From NCBI GenBank assembly GCA_937900695.1, contig CALCFD010000022.1, forward strand, positions 1 to 62,002: a DNA stretch of 62,002 bases, in the 5' to 3' direction. The notes below the pieces were generated by a model. That model was not told the DNA's origin. It worked only from the letters and a program-made list of their open reading frames with translations, and did not search any database. Positions 15,376 through 24,894 of this stretch are shown here, piece by piece. This DNA comes from an uncultured Eubacterium sp. Lineage in GTDB: Bacteria > Bacillota > Clostridia > Peptostreptococcales > Anaerovoracaceae. Every line of letters starts with the position of its first letter. The stretch's first letter is position 1. The position numbers and the translations under genes were made by a program.

Positions 15376-15426
15376 AAATGACGTTTTCAGTAATTAATTA
15401 AGACAATTACAGTAAACGTCATTTTT
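15376..15426. terminator. Bidirectional terminator
   Basis: AAATGACGTTT (15376-15386) pairs with AAACGTCATTT (15414-15424), with an inner GTAATT/AATTAC helix. It separates the convergent membrane-protein and cvpA genes. Confidence 0.85.
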
Positions 15427-15434
15427 AATATTTC

Positions 15435-16010
15435 TTATCCTATAAAGAACCCTTTTAGCAGTAAATAAATGGGATTATTATCATATAGCAATTTAGCGAT
15501 ATAAGAGCTATTTAAAAGAGTTTCAAGGCTACCGGTTATATTTGGTGCAAAGATTTCAGTAAGTGGTAAAATGCACGCAATAAAGATGCAAGCGATGATA
15601 GCGCTCTTTAAAATACCGAAAATCATGCCGAAAAAACCGTCAACCATTCCTGTAAGAGATTTTCTATCACCCTTAGTTATTAGTGCTATAATAAGCCACA
15701 TTAAAATTTTAAGAACGATAAAGCATATGGCAAATACAGCAACTGTAAAAAGCAAATTTACAGTGATTTGGGTAATGTTATTTTCAACTATATGTGGAAC
15801 TGAGCTAAAAGTAACATCAGATGGCATAAGTTTATCGTAATAATTAGTGTTTTGCAGCAAATATTCCTTTACAAAAGGTGTAGCAATAAAAGCTCCTAAA
15901 ACAGAAATAAGCCATCCTATAACACTGAAAATCGTGCGAGAAAAACCTCTTTTAAAACCACGGATTGCTCCGTATAAAAGTATAACAATTATAAGTACAT
16001 CAAAAATCAT
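15435..16010 (-). CDS. CvpA family membrane protein
   Basis: A 191-residue protein with four predicted helices and the N-terminal pattern FDVLIIVILLYGAIRGFKRGF, which is diagnostic of CvpA (colicin V production protein) homologues. The exact role in bacteria is unsettled; links to biofilm and secretion are reported. The ATG at 16010 is preferred because TTGGAGGGACT precedes it directly; a TTG at 16025 would consume that ribosome binding site. Confidence 0.85.
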   Translation of the reverse strand: MIFDVLIIVILLYGAIRGFKRGFSRTIFSVIGWLISVLGAFIATPFVKEYLLQNTNYYDKLMPSDVTFSSVPHIVENNITQITVNLLFTVAVFAICFIVLKILMWLIIALITKGDRKSLTGMVDGFFGMIFGILKSAIIACIFIACILPLTEIFAPNITGSLETLLNSSYIAKLLYDNNPIYLLLKGFFIG

Positions 16011-16169
16011 AGTCCCTCCAATCAAATATGTTCGATTATAGCACTTATTGTAAAAAAGTTAATAGATGAAGTGAAATTTTTAGAAAAAATTCAAAAAAGA
16101 AAACAAAAGATTGATACTATGGGGTATTATATTAAGAGAGTGAAATGTTTAAAGAAATGAGGAGATAAT

Positions 16170-17600
16170 ATGTTGATAGATAATAAATTGCGAAAGACTA
16201 AGATAGTTTGTACTATAGGTCCGGCTTCAGAAGAAAAAGAAATGCTTAAAAGTCTTATTGAGGCAGGTATGAATGTAATGCGTTTAAACTTTAGCCATGG
16301 GACTCATGAAGAGCATTTAGATAAGATTAATAAGCTGCTAGAAATTAATAAGGAGCTTAGAACCAATGTGGCTATTTTGCTTGATACAAAGGGTCCTGAA
16401 ATAAGAACTGGTGATTTTCAAGAGGGTAAGGCTACATTTGTAAAGGGACAAAAATCTGTTATTTGTATTGAGGAAATTGTGGGCACTAGCGAAAAGTTTA
16501 CAGTTACATATAAAGATCTTTATAAAGATGTAAAAGTTGGAGGCCATATTCTTGTAAATGATGGGCAGGTTGATCTTGTAGTAGATAAGATTGATGGAAC
16601 AGATATTGTATGTACATGTTTAAATGATGGAGATGTTAAAAATAAAAGGGGTATTAATGTTCCTGGAATTAAATTGAGCTTTGAATATCTTTCAGAAAGA
16701 GATATTTCTGATATTGAGTTTGGATGCAGTCAGCCAATAGATTTTATAGCAGCATCATTTGTTAGAAGAGCACAAGATGTTATTGATATTAAAAAACTAT
16801 TAATTGAAAATGGAAGAGGAGATATTCAGATAATCGCTAAAATTGAAAATAGTGAAGGTGTAGATAATATTGATGAAATTATAAATATTGCAGATGGTAT
16901 TATGATTGCAAGAGGAGACTTGGGCGTAGAAGTTCCTGCAGAGTATGTGCCGCTTATTCAAAAGAAGATTATCAAAAAGTGTAAGGCTTTAGGTAAAGTT
17001 GTAATTACAGCTACTCAGATGTTAGAAAGTATGCAAGAAAATCCAAGACCTACAAGAGCAGAAGTTAGTGACGTTGCAAATGCTATATTTGACGGAACAG
17101 ATGCTATCATGCTTTCGGGAGAGTCAGCTTCGGGAAAATATCCTAAAGAAGCAGTTGAATTCATGAATCGTATAGCATTAAAAATTGAAGGAAATCTTGA
17201 TTACAGTGCTCTTCATAGAAAAGCAATAGAAACTGCTACAGATGATACTTCAGAAGCTATCTGTATGTCAGTTGCAGAAATCGCTACTAAGTTTAAAGTT
17301 TCAGGCATAATTGCATTTACACAGACTGGTTTTACTGCAAGACGTATGTCAAGATACCGCCCAGAGGCGCCAATTATTGCAGCAACACCTGATGCAAATA
17401 CAACACGCGCTCTTGCCATTAACTGGGGAATAAAGCCGGTAATTTGTAAACCGTTAGAAAGCAGAAGATCTATGATGGAATACGCAACGCTAATTGCTAA
17501 AGAACAGGGAGCACAAAACGGTGACTTAATTTTAGTTACTGGAGGAACACCAGGAGTAAAGGGAGATACAAGTTACCTAGAATTAGTTAAAGTTAGATAA
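16170..17600 (+). CDS. pyk: Pyruvate kinase
   Basis: This enzyme converts PEP and ADP to pyruvate and ATP, the last step of glycolysis. Visible motifs are the N-terminal RKTKIVCTIGPAS, the active-site segment IIAKIENSEGVDNIDEII, MIARGDLGVEVP and TATQMLESM. At 476 residues it is the short form, without the C-terminal PEP-utiliser domain present in Bacillus. The ATG at 16170 follows GAGGAGA. It is monocistronic: a terminator follows at 17619. Confidence 0.97.
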   Translation: MLIDNKLRKTKIVCTIGPASEEKEMLKSLIEAGMNVMRLNFSHGTHEEHLDKINKLLEINKELRTNVAILLDTKGPEIRTGDFQEGKATFVKGQKSVICIEEIVGTSEKFTVTYKDLYKDVKVGGHILVNDGQVDLVVDKIDGTDIVCTCLNDGDVKNKRGINVPGIKLSFEYLSERDISDIEFGCSQPIDFIAASFVRRAQDVIDIKKLLIENGRGDIQIIAKIENSEGVDNIDEIINIADGIMIARGDLGVEVPAEYVPLIQKKIIKKCKALGKVVITATQMLESMQENPRPTRAEVSDVANAIFDGTDAIMLSGESASGKYPKEAVEFMNRIALKIEGNLDYSALHRKAIETATDDTSEAICMSVAEIATKFKVSGIIAFTQTGFTARRMSRYRPEAPIIAATPDANTTRALAINWGIKPVICKPLESRRSMMEYATLIAKEQGAQNGDLILVTGGTPGVKGDTSYLELVKVR

Positions 17601-17618
17601 TTATATAAAACAAAATTG

Positions 17619-17657
17619 TAGGGAGTTTTTTAAAAGATTGAAAACTCCCTAATTTTA
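17619..17657 (+). terminator. pyk terminator
   Basis: TAGGGAGTTTT (17619-17629) pairs with AAAACTCCCTA (17641-17651), followed by a T-rich tail. Confidence 0.8.
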
Positions 17658-17718
17658 CTTGTTTTAAATGATATTTTTGTTGAAAATTAAAGAATAATAT
17701 GGTAATATTTTAAGGTAT

Positions 17719-18177
17719 ATGAGAAAGTTTATGTATGAGGCTATAAAAGAGGCTCAAAAAGCGGAGCAAATAAATGAGGTTCCTATAGGAGCAGTTATTG
17801 TAAAAGATGATAAAATAATCGGCAGAGGTTATAACTTAACTGAGACTAGTAAGGATCCTACTATGCATGCTGAGATGATTGCCATAAGAGAGGCTACATC
17901 ATCTATAGGATATAGCAGGCTTTATGGTTGCACTATGTATGTAACATGTGAACCGTGCACTATGTGTGCTGGTGCTATGATTTTAGCTAGGATTAATAAA
18001 GTTGTAATCGGCACTATGGATAAAAAAACAGGAGCATGTGGATCTATATATAATTTATTGCAGCAAGATAAGCTTAATCATCAAGTTGAAATACAAACAG
18101 GAGTGCTTGCAGAAGAGTGCAGTGCTATGATGACAAACTTTTTTAAAAAATTAAGACAATCAAAATTGGAGGATTAA
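17719..18177 (+). CDS. tadA: tRNA(Arg) adenosine-34 deaminase TadA
   Basis: This enzyme deaminates A34 to inosine in the anticodon of tRNA-Arg(ACG). The zinc site is visible as HAEMIAIREA (catalytic H and E) and PCTMCAGAM (two cysteine ligands). At 152 residues it is the standard length. The ATG at 17719 follows AAGG closely. It is 3 bp from the next gene, so the two are probably co-transcribed, although their functions are not obviously related. Confidence 0.93.
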   Translation: MRKFMYEAIKEAQKAEQINEVPIGAVIVKDDKIIGRGYNLTETSKDPTMHAEMIAIREATSSIGYSRLYGCTMYVTCEPCTMCAGAMILARINKVVIGTMDKKTGACGSIYNLLQQDKLNHQVEIQTGVLAEECSAMMTNFFKKLRQSKLED

Positions 18178-18180
18178 CTA

Positions 18181-19053
18181 ATGAAGAGATTAGGTGCGAT
18201 ACTTTGCATGATTATGATCATGTTCATGATGGCACAAAGCGCATCAGCGGCAGGTTTTGATATTGTTAAAACCTCTCCAAAAGATGGAGCAACAGATGTA
18301 CCACTAGAAAACATGGGTGTAAAAGTAATTTTTAACCAGGATGTTTATAACAAGGCAAATGAAAAAGAAAATAAGAAGGCATGTAAGCTAGTTGACAGTA
18401 AGGGCAATGAAATTGACTCAGTTGTAGTTTTCAACTCTAAAGCAAAAGATGTTGCTTTAGTACTAGCTAAGATGGAAAATAAAAAAGGTAAGGATATTAA
18501 GATTAAACCTACTTCAGACTATAAGTTAGTAATTGATGGAAGCTTTAAAGCTGCTAATGGTGACACTTTGGGAGAAACAAAGCAGGTTGACTTTACAACA
18601 TTAAACCCATCAACAAGCATGAAGATTTCTATGGGTATGATGCTTGTTATGGTAGTAGGTATGGTATTTGCTTCTTCTAAAGCTATGAAAAAAGAAGAAG
18701 AAAAGAAAAATGCAAACCATAAAAAAGAAGAAAAATTCAATCCGTATAAGGTTGCTAAGGAAACAGGTAAATCTGTAGAAGAAGTATTAGCTATTGAAAA
18801 GAAGAGAAGAGAAAAGGAAGCTGCAAAAGAAGCTGCCAAGGAGGCTAGAAAAGCTAAACATCACCATGAAGAGGCAGAAGAGGTTGAAGAGTATATGCAA
18901 CCTGGACATTTCAAGGTTAAGTCTGTAAGAACAGTAGCTCAGGGTGGTTCAACATATATCACTGGTAAAAAGGCAGAAGCTGAAAAGAAAGCTGCAATTG
19001 AAGCTAAGATTAGAGCAGATAAAGCTGCTAAGAAAAAAGGTAAAAAGAAATAA
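18181..19053 (+). CDS. Exported Big_5-like Ig domain protein with charged cytosolic tail
   Basis: The 290 residues have a signal peptide (ending ASA, about residue 23). An Ig-like domain of the SbsA/Big_5 type follows (about 25-142, starting FDIVKTSPKDGATDVPLE and ending TKQVDFTTLNP), then a membrane helix (about 148-165). The C-terminal region of 120 residues is very rich in Lys, Glu and Ala with an HHHEE cluster and is probably a coiled coil. Topology is therefore outside-membrane-inside. The tail may bind a cytosolic or nucleic acid partner; the role is unknown. It lies in a unit with tadA and is ended by the hairpin at 19076. Confidence 0.75.
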   Translation: MKRLGAILCMIMIMFMMAQSASAAGFDIVKTSPKDGATDVPLENMGVKVIFNQDVYNKANEKENKKACKLVDSKGNEIDSVVVFNSKAKDVALVLAKMENKKGKDIKIKPTSDYKLVIDGSFKAANGDTLGETKQVDFTTLNPSTSMKISMGMMLVMVVGMVFASSKAMKKEEEKKNANHKKEEKFNPYKVAKETGKSVEEVLAIEKKRREKEAAKEAAKEARKAKHHHEEAEEVEEYMQPGHFKVKSVRTVAQGGSTYITGKKAEAEKKAAIEAKIRADKAAKKKGKKK

Positions 19054-19075
19054 TTAATAATAAATAAAGCGATTA

Positions 19076-19109
19076 ATCAGGATAACTTATTTGTTATCCT
19101 GATTTTTTT
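19076..19109 (+). terminator. Terminator after the Ig-domain gene
   Basis: ATCAGGATAAC (19076-19086) pairs perfectly with GTTATCCTGAT (19093-19103), followed by a T-run. Confidence 0.9.
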
Positions 19110-19189
19110 ACATCACCTTGTAAGAATGTGAATATTTTAATATAATAAAATAATGATTATAGTTAATTGAAAAGAGCTTGGAGGAAATT

Positions 19190-20125
19190 ATGAAGAGCAT
19201 AAGAGTAAATTCGTATGCCAAGATAAATTTATCCATAGATGTAATTAGAAGACTTGAAAATGGATATCATGAGGTTGATATGGTAATGCAACAAATTGAT
19301 CTTCATGATGAAGTTCTTTTAAGGTGGTTTGAGGATAAAAATGCTAATGATTTAGAAATACAGTTAAAGACAAATAAATACTATTTGCCAATAGATCAGC
19401 GTAATTTGGCATATAAGGCGGCTATTCTCATGAAAGAGTATTTTGGAGAAAATATAAAGGGAACACTTAAAATAGATATTTTAAAAAATATACCTGTTGC
19501 AGCAGGTATGGCAGGAGGCAGTAGTAATGGTGCTGCTGTTATTCATGGGATAAACGTTCTTTGGGGACTAAACAAAGACTTAAAAGAATTATGTAAAGTT
19601 GCTTCTATATTAGGATCAGATGTTCCATTTACACTAATGGGGCAGGCAAAAGTTAATAAATCTCTTGGAAAAGAGATGAATAATCATAAGTTAGCTACAT
19701 GTTGTGCTCTTGCGACAGGAACTGGAACTCAGCTTGAACCATTACCGTCTTTTGAAGCAGATATTTTGTTGAGCAAACCGCCTATAAGTGTGTCTACTGC
19801 AGAGGTATATAAGGGCATGAATCTTGCTAAATTAGAAAAAAGGCCAAATAACAAACAGCTTATAGTAGGATTAAGAAATAAAGATATAAATAAGATTACA
19901 GATAATATGATAAATGTATTGGAACAATATACATTAAAAAAATATGATGTAGTAAATGAGACAAAAGAAAAGATGAAAACCCTATGTCCTAATAGCAAGG
20001 TGCTTATGAGCGGTAGCGGTCCTACAATTTTTGGAGTTATGGCTAATAAACAAGAAATGGATAAAGGATATGAGAAGTTAAAGAAAATTAATAAGGAAAC
20101 TTTTAAAACGAGGACGTTAATATGA
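19190..20125 (+). CDS. ispE: 4-diphosphocytidyl-2-C-methyl-D-erythritol kinase
   Basis: This is a GHMP kinase of the MEP isoprenoid pathway. The N-terminal YAKINLSIDV and the ATP loop PVAAGMAGGSSNGAAV are the diagnostic motifs, with MSGSGPTIFG near the C-terminus. At 311 residues it is slightly longer than usual. The ATG at 19190 follows TTGGAGG; the TTG at 19178 lies inside that site. It overlaps the next gene as ATGA. It shows that this organism makes isoprenoids by the MEP route. Confidence 0.94.
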   Translation: MKSIRVNSYAKINLSIDVIRRLENGYHEVDMVMQQIDLHDEVLLRWFEDKNANDLEIQLKTNKYYLPIDQRNLAYKAAILMKEYFGENIKGTLKIDILKNIPVAAGMAGGSSNGAAVIHGINVLWGLNKDLKELCKVASILGSDVPFTLMGQAKVNKSLGKEMNNHKLATCCALATGTGTQLEPLPSFEADILLSKPPISVSTAEVYKGMNLAKLEKRPNNKQLIVGLRNKDINKITDNMINVLEQYTLKKYDVVNETKEKMKTLCPNSKVLMSGSGPTIFGVMANKQEMDKGYEKLKKINKETFKTRTLI

Positions 20126-20796
20126 CCAAGGATTATGAAGTATATAACCATAAAACATTAAGAGAGATTATTTACGATGATTTAAAGAGTCAAATTCTAA
20201 GAGGAAAATTAATTCCAGGAACAAGACTTATGGAACTTGATTTATCAAAAAAGATGGGTGCGAGTAGAACTCCTATTAGAGAAGCATTAAAAATGCTTGC
20301 AGAGGATAATTTAGTTGCAATTGAACCAAACAAGGGTGCTTATGTTTCTAAAATTTCATTACGCGATCTACTTGAAATAATTGAAATAAGAGAAAGCATG
20401 GATGGATCAACTTCTTATCATGCAGCTGAAAGAATTACTGAAAATTTAAAAGAAAAGCTAAATCAAGCTATGTTGAATTATAATAAAGCAGCTTTGGCAC
20501 AAAATCAAAATGATATGATTAAGTGGGACACAATCTTTCACAGTATAATAGTTGAAGCTACTGGAAATCAAGTGATGATACAGATAGCCGAGCAGATTAG
20601 AGAATTAGTTTTAAGATTTAGATATCTATATTATGGAGATTTTGAACGATGCACTAATGTTGAGGCTGAGCATAAGAAAATTTATGATGCAATTATGGCT
20701 AAAGATGCTCAAAAAGCAGAAGAAGCGGCTCAGATTCATATAAAAAATATAAGAAAAGATATTATTAGAGCTTATGAAAACCACGGTGGATTTTAA
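20122..20796 (+). CDS. GntR-family (FCD domain) transcriptional regulator
   Basis: A 224-residue regulator with an N-terminal GntR winged helix (residues 12-75, with GTRLMELDLSKKMGASRTPIREAL) and an all-helical FCD ligand domain. The FCD metal-site residues are visible in DTIFHSIIVEATGN (D, H) and in the final EEAAQIHIKNI. It overlaps ispE by four bases, a pairing seen in other Clostridia. The ligand is unknown; FCD regulators often sense organic acids. Confidence 0.92.
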   Translation: MTKDYEVYNHKTLREIIYDDLKSQILRGKLIPGTRLMELDLSKKMGASRTPIREALKMLAEDNLVAIEPNKGAYVSKISLRDLLEIIEIRESMDGSTSYHAAERITENLKEKLNQAMLNYNKAALAQNQNDMIKWDTIFHSIIVEATGNQVMIQIAEQIRELVLRFRYLYYGDFERCTNVEAEHKKIYDAIMAKDAQKAEEAAQIHIKNIRKDIIRAYENHGGF

Positions 20797-20817
20797 GATT
20801 TAAAATAAAATGTAACT

Positions 20818-20876
20818 GCCACATTAACCCATGAAAATAAATGAAACATTTGAAGGGTGTTAATGTGGCTTTTTTA
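20818..20876 (+). terminator. Terminator of ispE-gntR
   Basis: GCCACATTAAC (20818-20828) pairs with GTTAATGTGGC (20859-20869), followed by six T. CCC/GGG extends the stem inward with a small bulge. Confidence 0.85.
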
Positions 20877-20887
20877 TTGTAATAAAA

Positions 20888-21568
20888 TTAATCTTTTAAA
20901 GCTAGCTTAGCTGCTTTTTGGCCGTGGATTATAGTAGTATCAAAAAGTGGGATATCAGTTTGCTTTTGTTGCATCAACAAACCAATTTCAGTACAACCAA
21001 GTATTATACCTTCGGCTCCTTGATTTACAAGACTCTGACCAATATCGTAAAACCTTTTAGAAGAATAATCTTTTATTATTCCAAATCCAGTTTCTTCGTA
21101 TAAGACTTTATCAATAAATTTGCGATCATCAAGAGAAGGAATTAAAACTTCAAGACCATTTTTTTCTAAGCGTCCTTTATAAAATTCTTCTTCCATAGTT
21201 ATACGAGTACCCATGAGGCCGATTTTTTTTATGCCTTTTGATAGTATTTCATCAGAAGTAGCATCGGCTATATGAAGCATAGGAGTTTTTACATTTTTAT
21301 TTAAAAAATCGGAGTGCTTGTGCATAGTATTAGAACAGATAATATAAAAATCACAATTTGCAGCGTCAATTTTTTTAGCAGCTTCTAAAAGTACGATTTC
21401 TTGTTTATCTTTTTTATTGACAAAAACATCTTGCAAATTGACATTTACTAAAACCATTTGTGCACAGTTATATTCTCCTAGCTTCTTTGCAATATAATCG
21501 TTAATGTATTGATACATCTGTAAAGAAGAATGGTAAGATAACCCACCTATCATACCTATAGTTTTCAT
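20888..21568 (-). CDS. Aspartate/glutamate racemase family protein
   Basis: A cofactor-independent racemase fold of 226 residues. The two catalytic cysteines are in YIICSNTMHK and ILGCTEIGLL, the standard places for the Asp/Glu racemase family; the N-terminal GMIGGLSYHSS is also typical. It most resembles the aspartate racemase (YgeA-like) branch rather than MurI. The ATG at 21568 is 7 bp after AAGGAGG; the GTG at 21577 lies inside that site. The substrate is inferred only. Confidence 0.88.
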   Translation of the reverse strand: MKTIGMIGGLSYHSSLQMYQYINDYIAKKLGEYNCAQMVLVNVNLQDVFVNKKDKQEIVLLEAAKKIDAANCDFYIICSNTMHKHSDFLNKNVKTPMLHIADATSDEILSKGIKKIGLMGTRITMEEEFYKGRLEKNGLEVLIPSLDDRKFIDKVLYEETGFGIIKDYSSKRFYDIGQSLVNQGAEGIILGCTEIGLLMQQKQTDIPLFDTTIIHGQKAAKLALKD

Positions 21569-21640
21569 AAATTTCACCTCCTTATGGTGTTATTTTTAGT
21601 GTACTATTTTTACATAATTTTTGTCAATAAACCAAAAAAA

Positions 21641-21762
21641 TAGACATTTATTTAAAAAATGTAGTATAATATTTATGAGTTAATAGTATCTCAATGTATG
21701 TGCACTCGTCTACACACCATGTAGGCGTCAAAAATTACCCGGGCGAAATCCGGGTCTTTTTT
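21641..21762 (+). ncRNA. Candidate small RNA with own promoter and terminator
   Basis: TAGACA (21641-21646) and TATAAT (21665-21670) are 18 bp apart and point to a start near 21677. About 85 bases later a terminator is formed by ACCCGG (21737-21742) and CCGGGT (21750-21755) with a GCGAAAT loop and six T. Between them is an 8-bp hairpin (21707-21714 with 21720-21727, loop CACCA). There is no open frame of note, and both flanking genes are on the other strand. I do not recognise a known class. Confidence 0.55.
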
Positions 21763-21789
21763 GTTTTTGGAAATATGTTAAAAATAAAA

Positions 21790-21822
21790 TGGAGATTTGC
21801 CTAAACGACAAATCTCCGTTTT
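21790..21822 (-). terminator. Terminator of the HtrA-like protease gene
   Basis: GGAGATTTG and CAAATCTCC pair around an 8-9 base loop; on the minus strand a T-rich stretch follows. It could also act on the plus strand, where five T follow. Confidence 0.75.
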
Positions 21823-21861
21823 TGGTTATATTTAAATTAATTAAATAGAGAGGTAGCTAAA

Positions 21862-23061
21862 TTATTTTTTTCTATCAAGAGTAAGGTTGATTTCCATACG
21901 CTTACCATTACGAGCGATAGTAAATGTAACTTTATCACCTGGTTTATGTCTTTTAATAGTTTCAGATAAAGTGTTTAAACTATTAATCGCTGTATCATCT
22001 ATTGCAAGAACTTGATCGCCAGCTTTAAAACCAGCTTTTTTTGCAAACGATTCGGCAACTTCGTTTATATAAACATTTCCAGCTTGGTCTTGAGTGTAAA
22101 CCATACCGGAGTAGCCATAGTTTGAAACAGCCTTGCCAGTTTTCATAATCTGATCTGCTACATCTGCAGCATGATTTATAGGAATGGCAAAGCCTAGACC
22201 CTCGACATCTGAACCACTAGATTTTGCAACTACGATGCCAACTAGGTGACCATATTGGTCGAACATGCCACCGCCAGAATTTCCGGGATTTACAGAAGCA
22301 TCTGTTTGTAATAGAGTCATAGGCTGACCATTTATTGTAATTTCACGATCAAGAGAACTTATGATGCCTGCAGTTACTGTACCGCCTAGTTCTCCAAGAG
22401 GGTTACCTATAATAACAGACATATCACCAACTGCAAGCTCACTACTATCACCATAAGTTGCTACAGGAAGTTCTTTAGCTTTTATTTTTAAAACTGCAAT
22501 ATCAGTTTCAGGATCAGCACCAACTAAAGTAGCATCATATTGCTTATCGTTATATAAAGTCACATATATTTTAGAAGCACCTTCTATAACGTGATTGTTT
22601 GTTATTATATATCCATCTGACTTGATAATTACACCAGAACCAGCACCCTGAGTAACATATTCTTGTAACCAATCGTCAGACTTTACACTTTCAGTTTTTA
22701 TTTCAACGACAGCTTTTATGTTGTCATTAACGACTTCTTCTACTGTTTTTTCACTGCCAGTAGCTTTCGATAATGTATATCCTTTATTTGTTACACTACC
22801 TTTGTTGGTGTTAGACTTGTTATTTGTAAAAACAGAATCATATAGATACATGCCACCAAAAGCACCACCAAAAGCTAGTACAACTACTAGTACAAAAATC
22901 AAAGCAAGCTTTTTCTTAGTTAAAAAGATTGGATTAACCGCAGTGTGATCTTTTTTCTTTTTGGGCTTCTTATCTTTTTGTTTTTTATCTTTACTAAAAC
23001 CTCCTAAATCAAATTCGGTTTCAAAATTATTATTATCATTTGACAATTTAAAATCATCCAT
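21862..23061 (-). CDS. Membrane-anchored HtrA/DegP-type serine protease
   Basis: This quality-control protease acts at the outer face of the membrane. A charged cytosolic N-terminus (KKQKDKKPKKKKD) is followed by a membrane helix (about 52-72), a trypsin-like domain with catalytic triad H157 (TNNHVIEG), D187 (ETDIAVLK) and S262 (NPGNSGGGMF), and one C-terminal PDZ domain (about 300-395). The order and 399-residue length match Firmicute HtrA proteins. The start follows AAGGAGG. The gene is monocistronic. Confidence 0.94.
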   Translation of the reverse strand: MDDFKLSNDNNNFETEFDLGGFSKDKKQKDKKPKKKKDHTAVNPIFLTKKKLALIFVLVVVLAFGGAFGGMYLYDSVFTNNKSNTNKGSVTNKGYTLSKATGSEKTVEEVVNDNIKAVVEIKTESVKSDDWLQEYVTQGAGSGVIIKSDGYIITNNHVIEGASKIYVTLYNDKQYDATLVGADPETDIAVLKIKAKELPVATYGDSSELAVGDMSVIIGNPLGELGGTVTAGIISSLDREITINGQPMTLLQTDASVNPGNSGGGMFDQYGHLVGIVVAKSSGSDVEGLGFAIPINHAADVADQIMKTGKAVSNYGYSGMVYTQDQAGNVYINEVAESFAKKAGFKAGDQVLAIDDTAINSLNTLSETIKRHKPGDKVTFTIARNGKRMEINLTLDRKK

Positions 23062-23179
23062 GTTAATACCTCCTTATTGCTTTTATATAAGTTAATTATA
23101 ACAACAATTACTTTCTAAACCATCTATAAATTATGTCACTTTTATGATAAAATTAATAGAATATGTGTAGGTGATTAAT

Positions 23180-24892
23180 ATGAATAAAAGTATAGAAAAA
23201 TTTAACAGATGGATGACTTATCCAAAGATGCCAGAAGCATTACGCTCTGAGCTTAAAGCAATGAGTGGTGACCACAACAAAATTGAGGAAGCCTTTTACA
23301 AGGAACTTGAATTCGGAACCTCTGGGTTGAGGGGAATAATGGGCCCCGGATCCAATAGGATGAATTGTTTTGTTGTGGCCAAAGTGACTCAAGGCTTGTC
23401 TAATTATATAAATAAAACCTTAAAAAATGCTGAATCAAATAAAAAAAGTCCAAGTGTAGTTTTAAGCTATGATAGTAGACATAATTCAAGAGAATTTGCC
23501 AAGATAACGGCTGAAGTATTATCAGCAAACGGTATTACAGCATATATATTCAAAGAGATGCTACCTGTTTCGCTCTTATCATTTGCTATAAGATATTTGG
23601 GTTGTGATTATGGTATTATGATGACTGCCAGCCATAACTCAAAGGAATATAATGGATATAAAGTATACAATAGACATGGTGGACAGATTTTAGGCAGTGA
23701 ACCTCAAGAAATATTAGATGAAATTGATAAAATCGATATTTTTGATGATGTTAAGGCGGCAACAACAGACAATGTTATATGGTTAGGCAATGAAGTAAAG
23801 AATGCTTATTTAGAAGAAACAGCAGCTAAATCATTGAGATTTGGTGTAAATACAGAGGGCGATAAGCCAAAAGATATCGAAAATCTTAAAGTTGTATATA
23901 GCCCTTTAAATGGATCAGGTAGAGTTCCGGTAAGTGAACTTTTAGAAAAGATAGGACTAAAGCATTTATATTTTGTTCCAGAACAAAATATGCCTGATGG
24001 TGATTTTACAACATGTCCAAAGCCTAATCCCGAAAGAGCAGAGGTATATGAACTAGGAATTGCTCTTATGAAAGAGAAAAAGGCTGATTTATTAATTGTC
24101 ACAGATCCAGACTGTGACAGAATAGGTGTAGCTAGTGGAGATACTATTTTTACAGGAAATCAGCTAGGAATGCTTTTATTTGATTATATCTGTAGAAATA
24201 AAAAACCTATGCCACTAAATCCAGTGGCAGTTAGAAGTATAGTTAGCTCACCGATGCTTGATGCTATTGCAGCAAACTATGAAGTAGAAGTAAAAAATAC
24301 ATTAATTGGATATAAATATATCGGTGAAATGATGGACGATTTAAAGGAAAGATATATTTTTGGCTTCGAAGAAGGTAATGGATACTTAGCTTTTGATCAT
24401 ATGAGAGATAAAGATGGTGTATCAACAGCAATGTTAGTTTGTGAAATGACAGCTGAATTTAAGGCTCAAGGTATAACATTAGAAAAAGCATTAAAAAAAT
24501 TATATAAAAAGTATGGTTATTATGGAGAAAAAGTTATAAACTATTCTTTTGAAGGTAAAGCAGGATTAGAGCGTAGAGAACATGTTATGGACTACTTAAG
24601 AGGAGATGTAGAAAACGCCATAAACGGTTATGAGGTTAAGGAAGTTATAGATTATAAGCTTCAGCAAAAGCATTATATAGACCTAGGTATCGGTTCATAT
24701 ACTGAATTGCCAATTTCCAATATTTTAGAATATCATTTTGATAAAGGTCAGAAGTTTATAGTTAGACCTTCGGGAACAGAGCCAAACTTAAAAGCATATT
24801 TATTTGCAAGAAGTAAATATCAAGGTGGTGTGGCTAAGCGAATAGAAAAAATGGATAAAGAAATAACAAGAATAGTAAATGAGGAGCAGTAA
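23180..24892 (+). CDS. Phospho-sugar mutase (phosphoglucomutase type)
   Basis: An alpha-D-phosphohexomutase of 570 residues, which probably interconverts glucose 1-phosphate and 6-phosphate. The phosphoserine loop is MMTASHNSKEYNGYK, the metal site VTDPDCDRIGVA, the sugar-specificity loop FGFEEGNGYL and the phosphate-binding RPSGTEPN. The ATG at 23180 follows AGGTGA; the GTG at 23171 overlaps that site. It is two bases from hslO, so they share a transcript. A second, different hexomutase is present at 58507. Confidence 0.92.
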   Translation: MNKSIEKFNRWMTYPKMPEALRSELKAMSGDHNKIEEAFYKELEFGTSGLRGIMGPGSNRMNCFVVAKVTQGLSNYINKTLKNAESNKKSPSVVLSYDSRHNSREFAKITAEVLSANGITAYIFKEMLPVSLLSFAIRYLGCDYGIMMTASHNSKEYNGYKVYNRHGGQILGSEPQEILDEIDKIDIFDDVKAATTDNVIWLGNEVKNAYLEETAAKSLRFGVNTEGDKPKDIENLKVVYSPLNGSGRVPVSELLEKIGLKHLYFVPEQNMPDGDFTTCPKPNPERAEVYELGIALMKEKKADLLIVTDPDCDRIGVASGDTIFTGNQLGMLLFDYICRNKKPMPLNPVAVRSIVSSPMLDAIAANYEVEVKNTLIGYKYIGEMMDDLKERYIFGFEEGNGYLAFDHMRDKDGVSTAMLVCEMTAEFKAQGITLEKALKKLYKKYGYYGEKVINYSFEGKAGLERREHVMDYLRGDVENAINGYEVKEVIDYKLQQKHYIDLGIGSYTELPISNILEYHFDKGQKFIVRPSGTEPNLKAYLFARSKYQGGVAKRIEKMDKEITRIVNEEQ

Positions 24893-24894
24893 AT

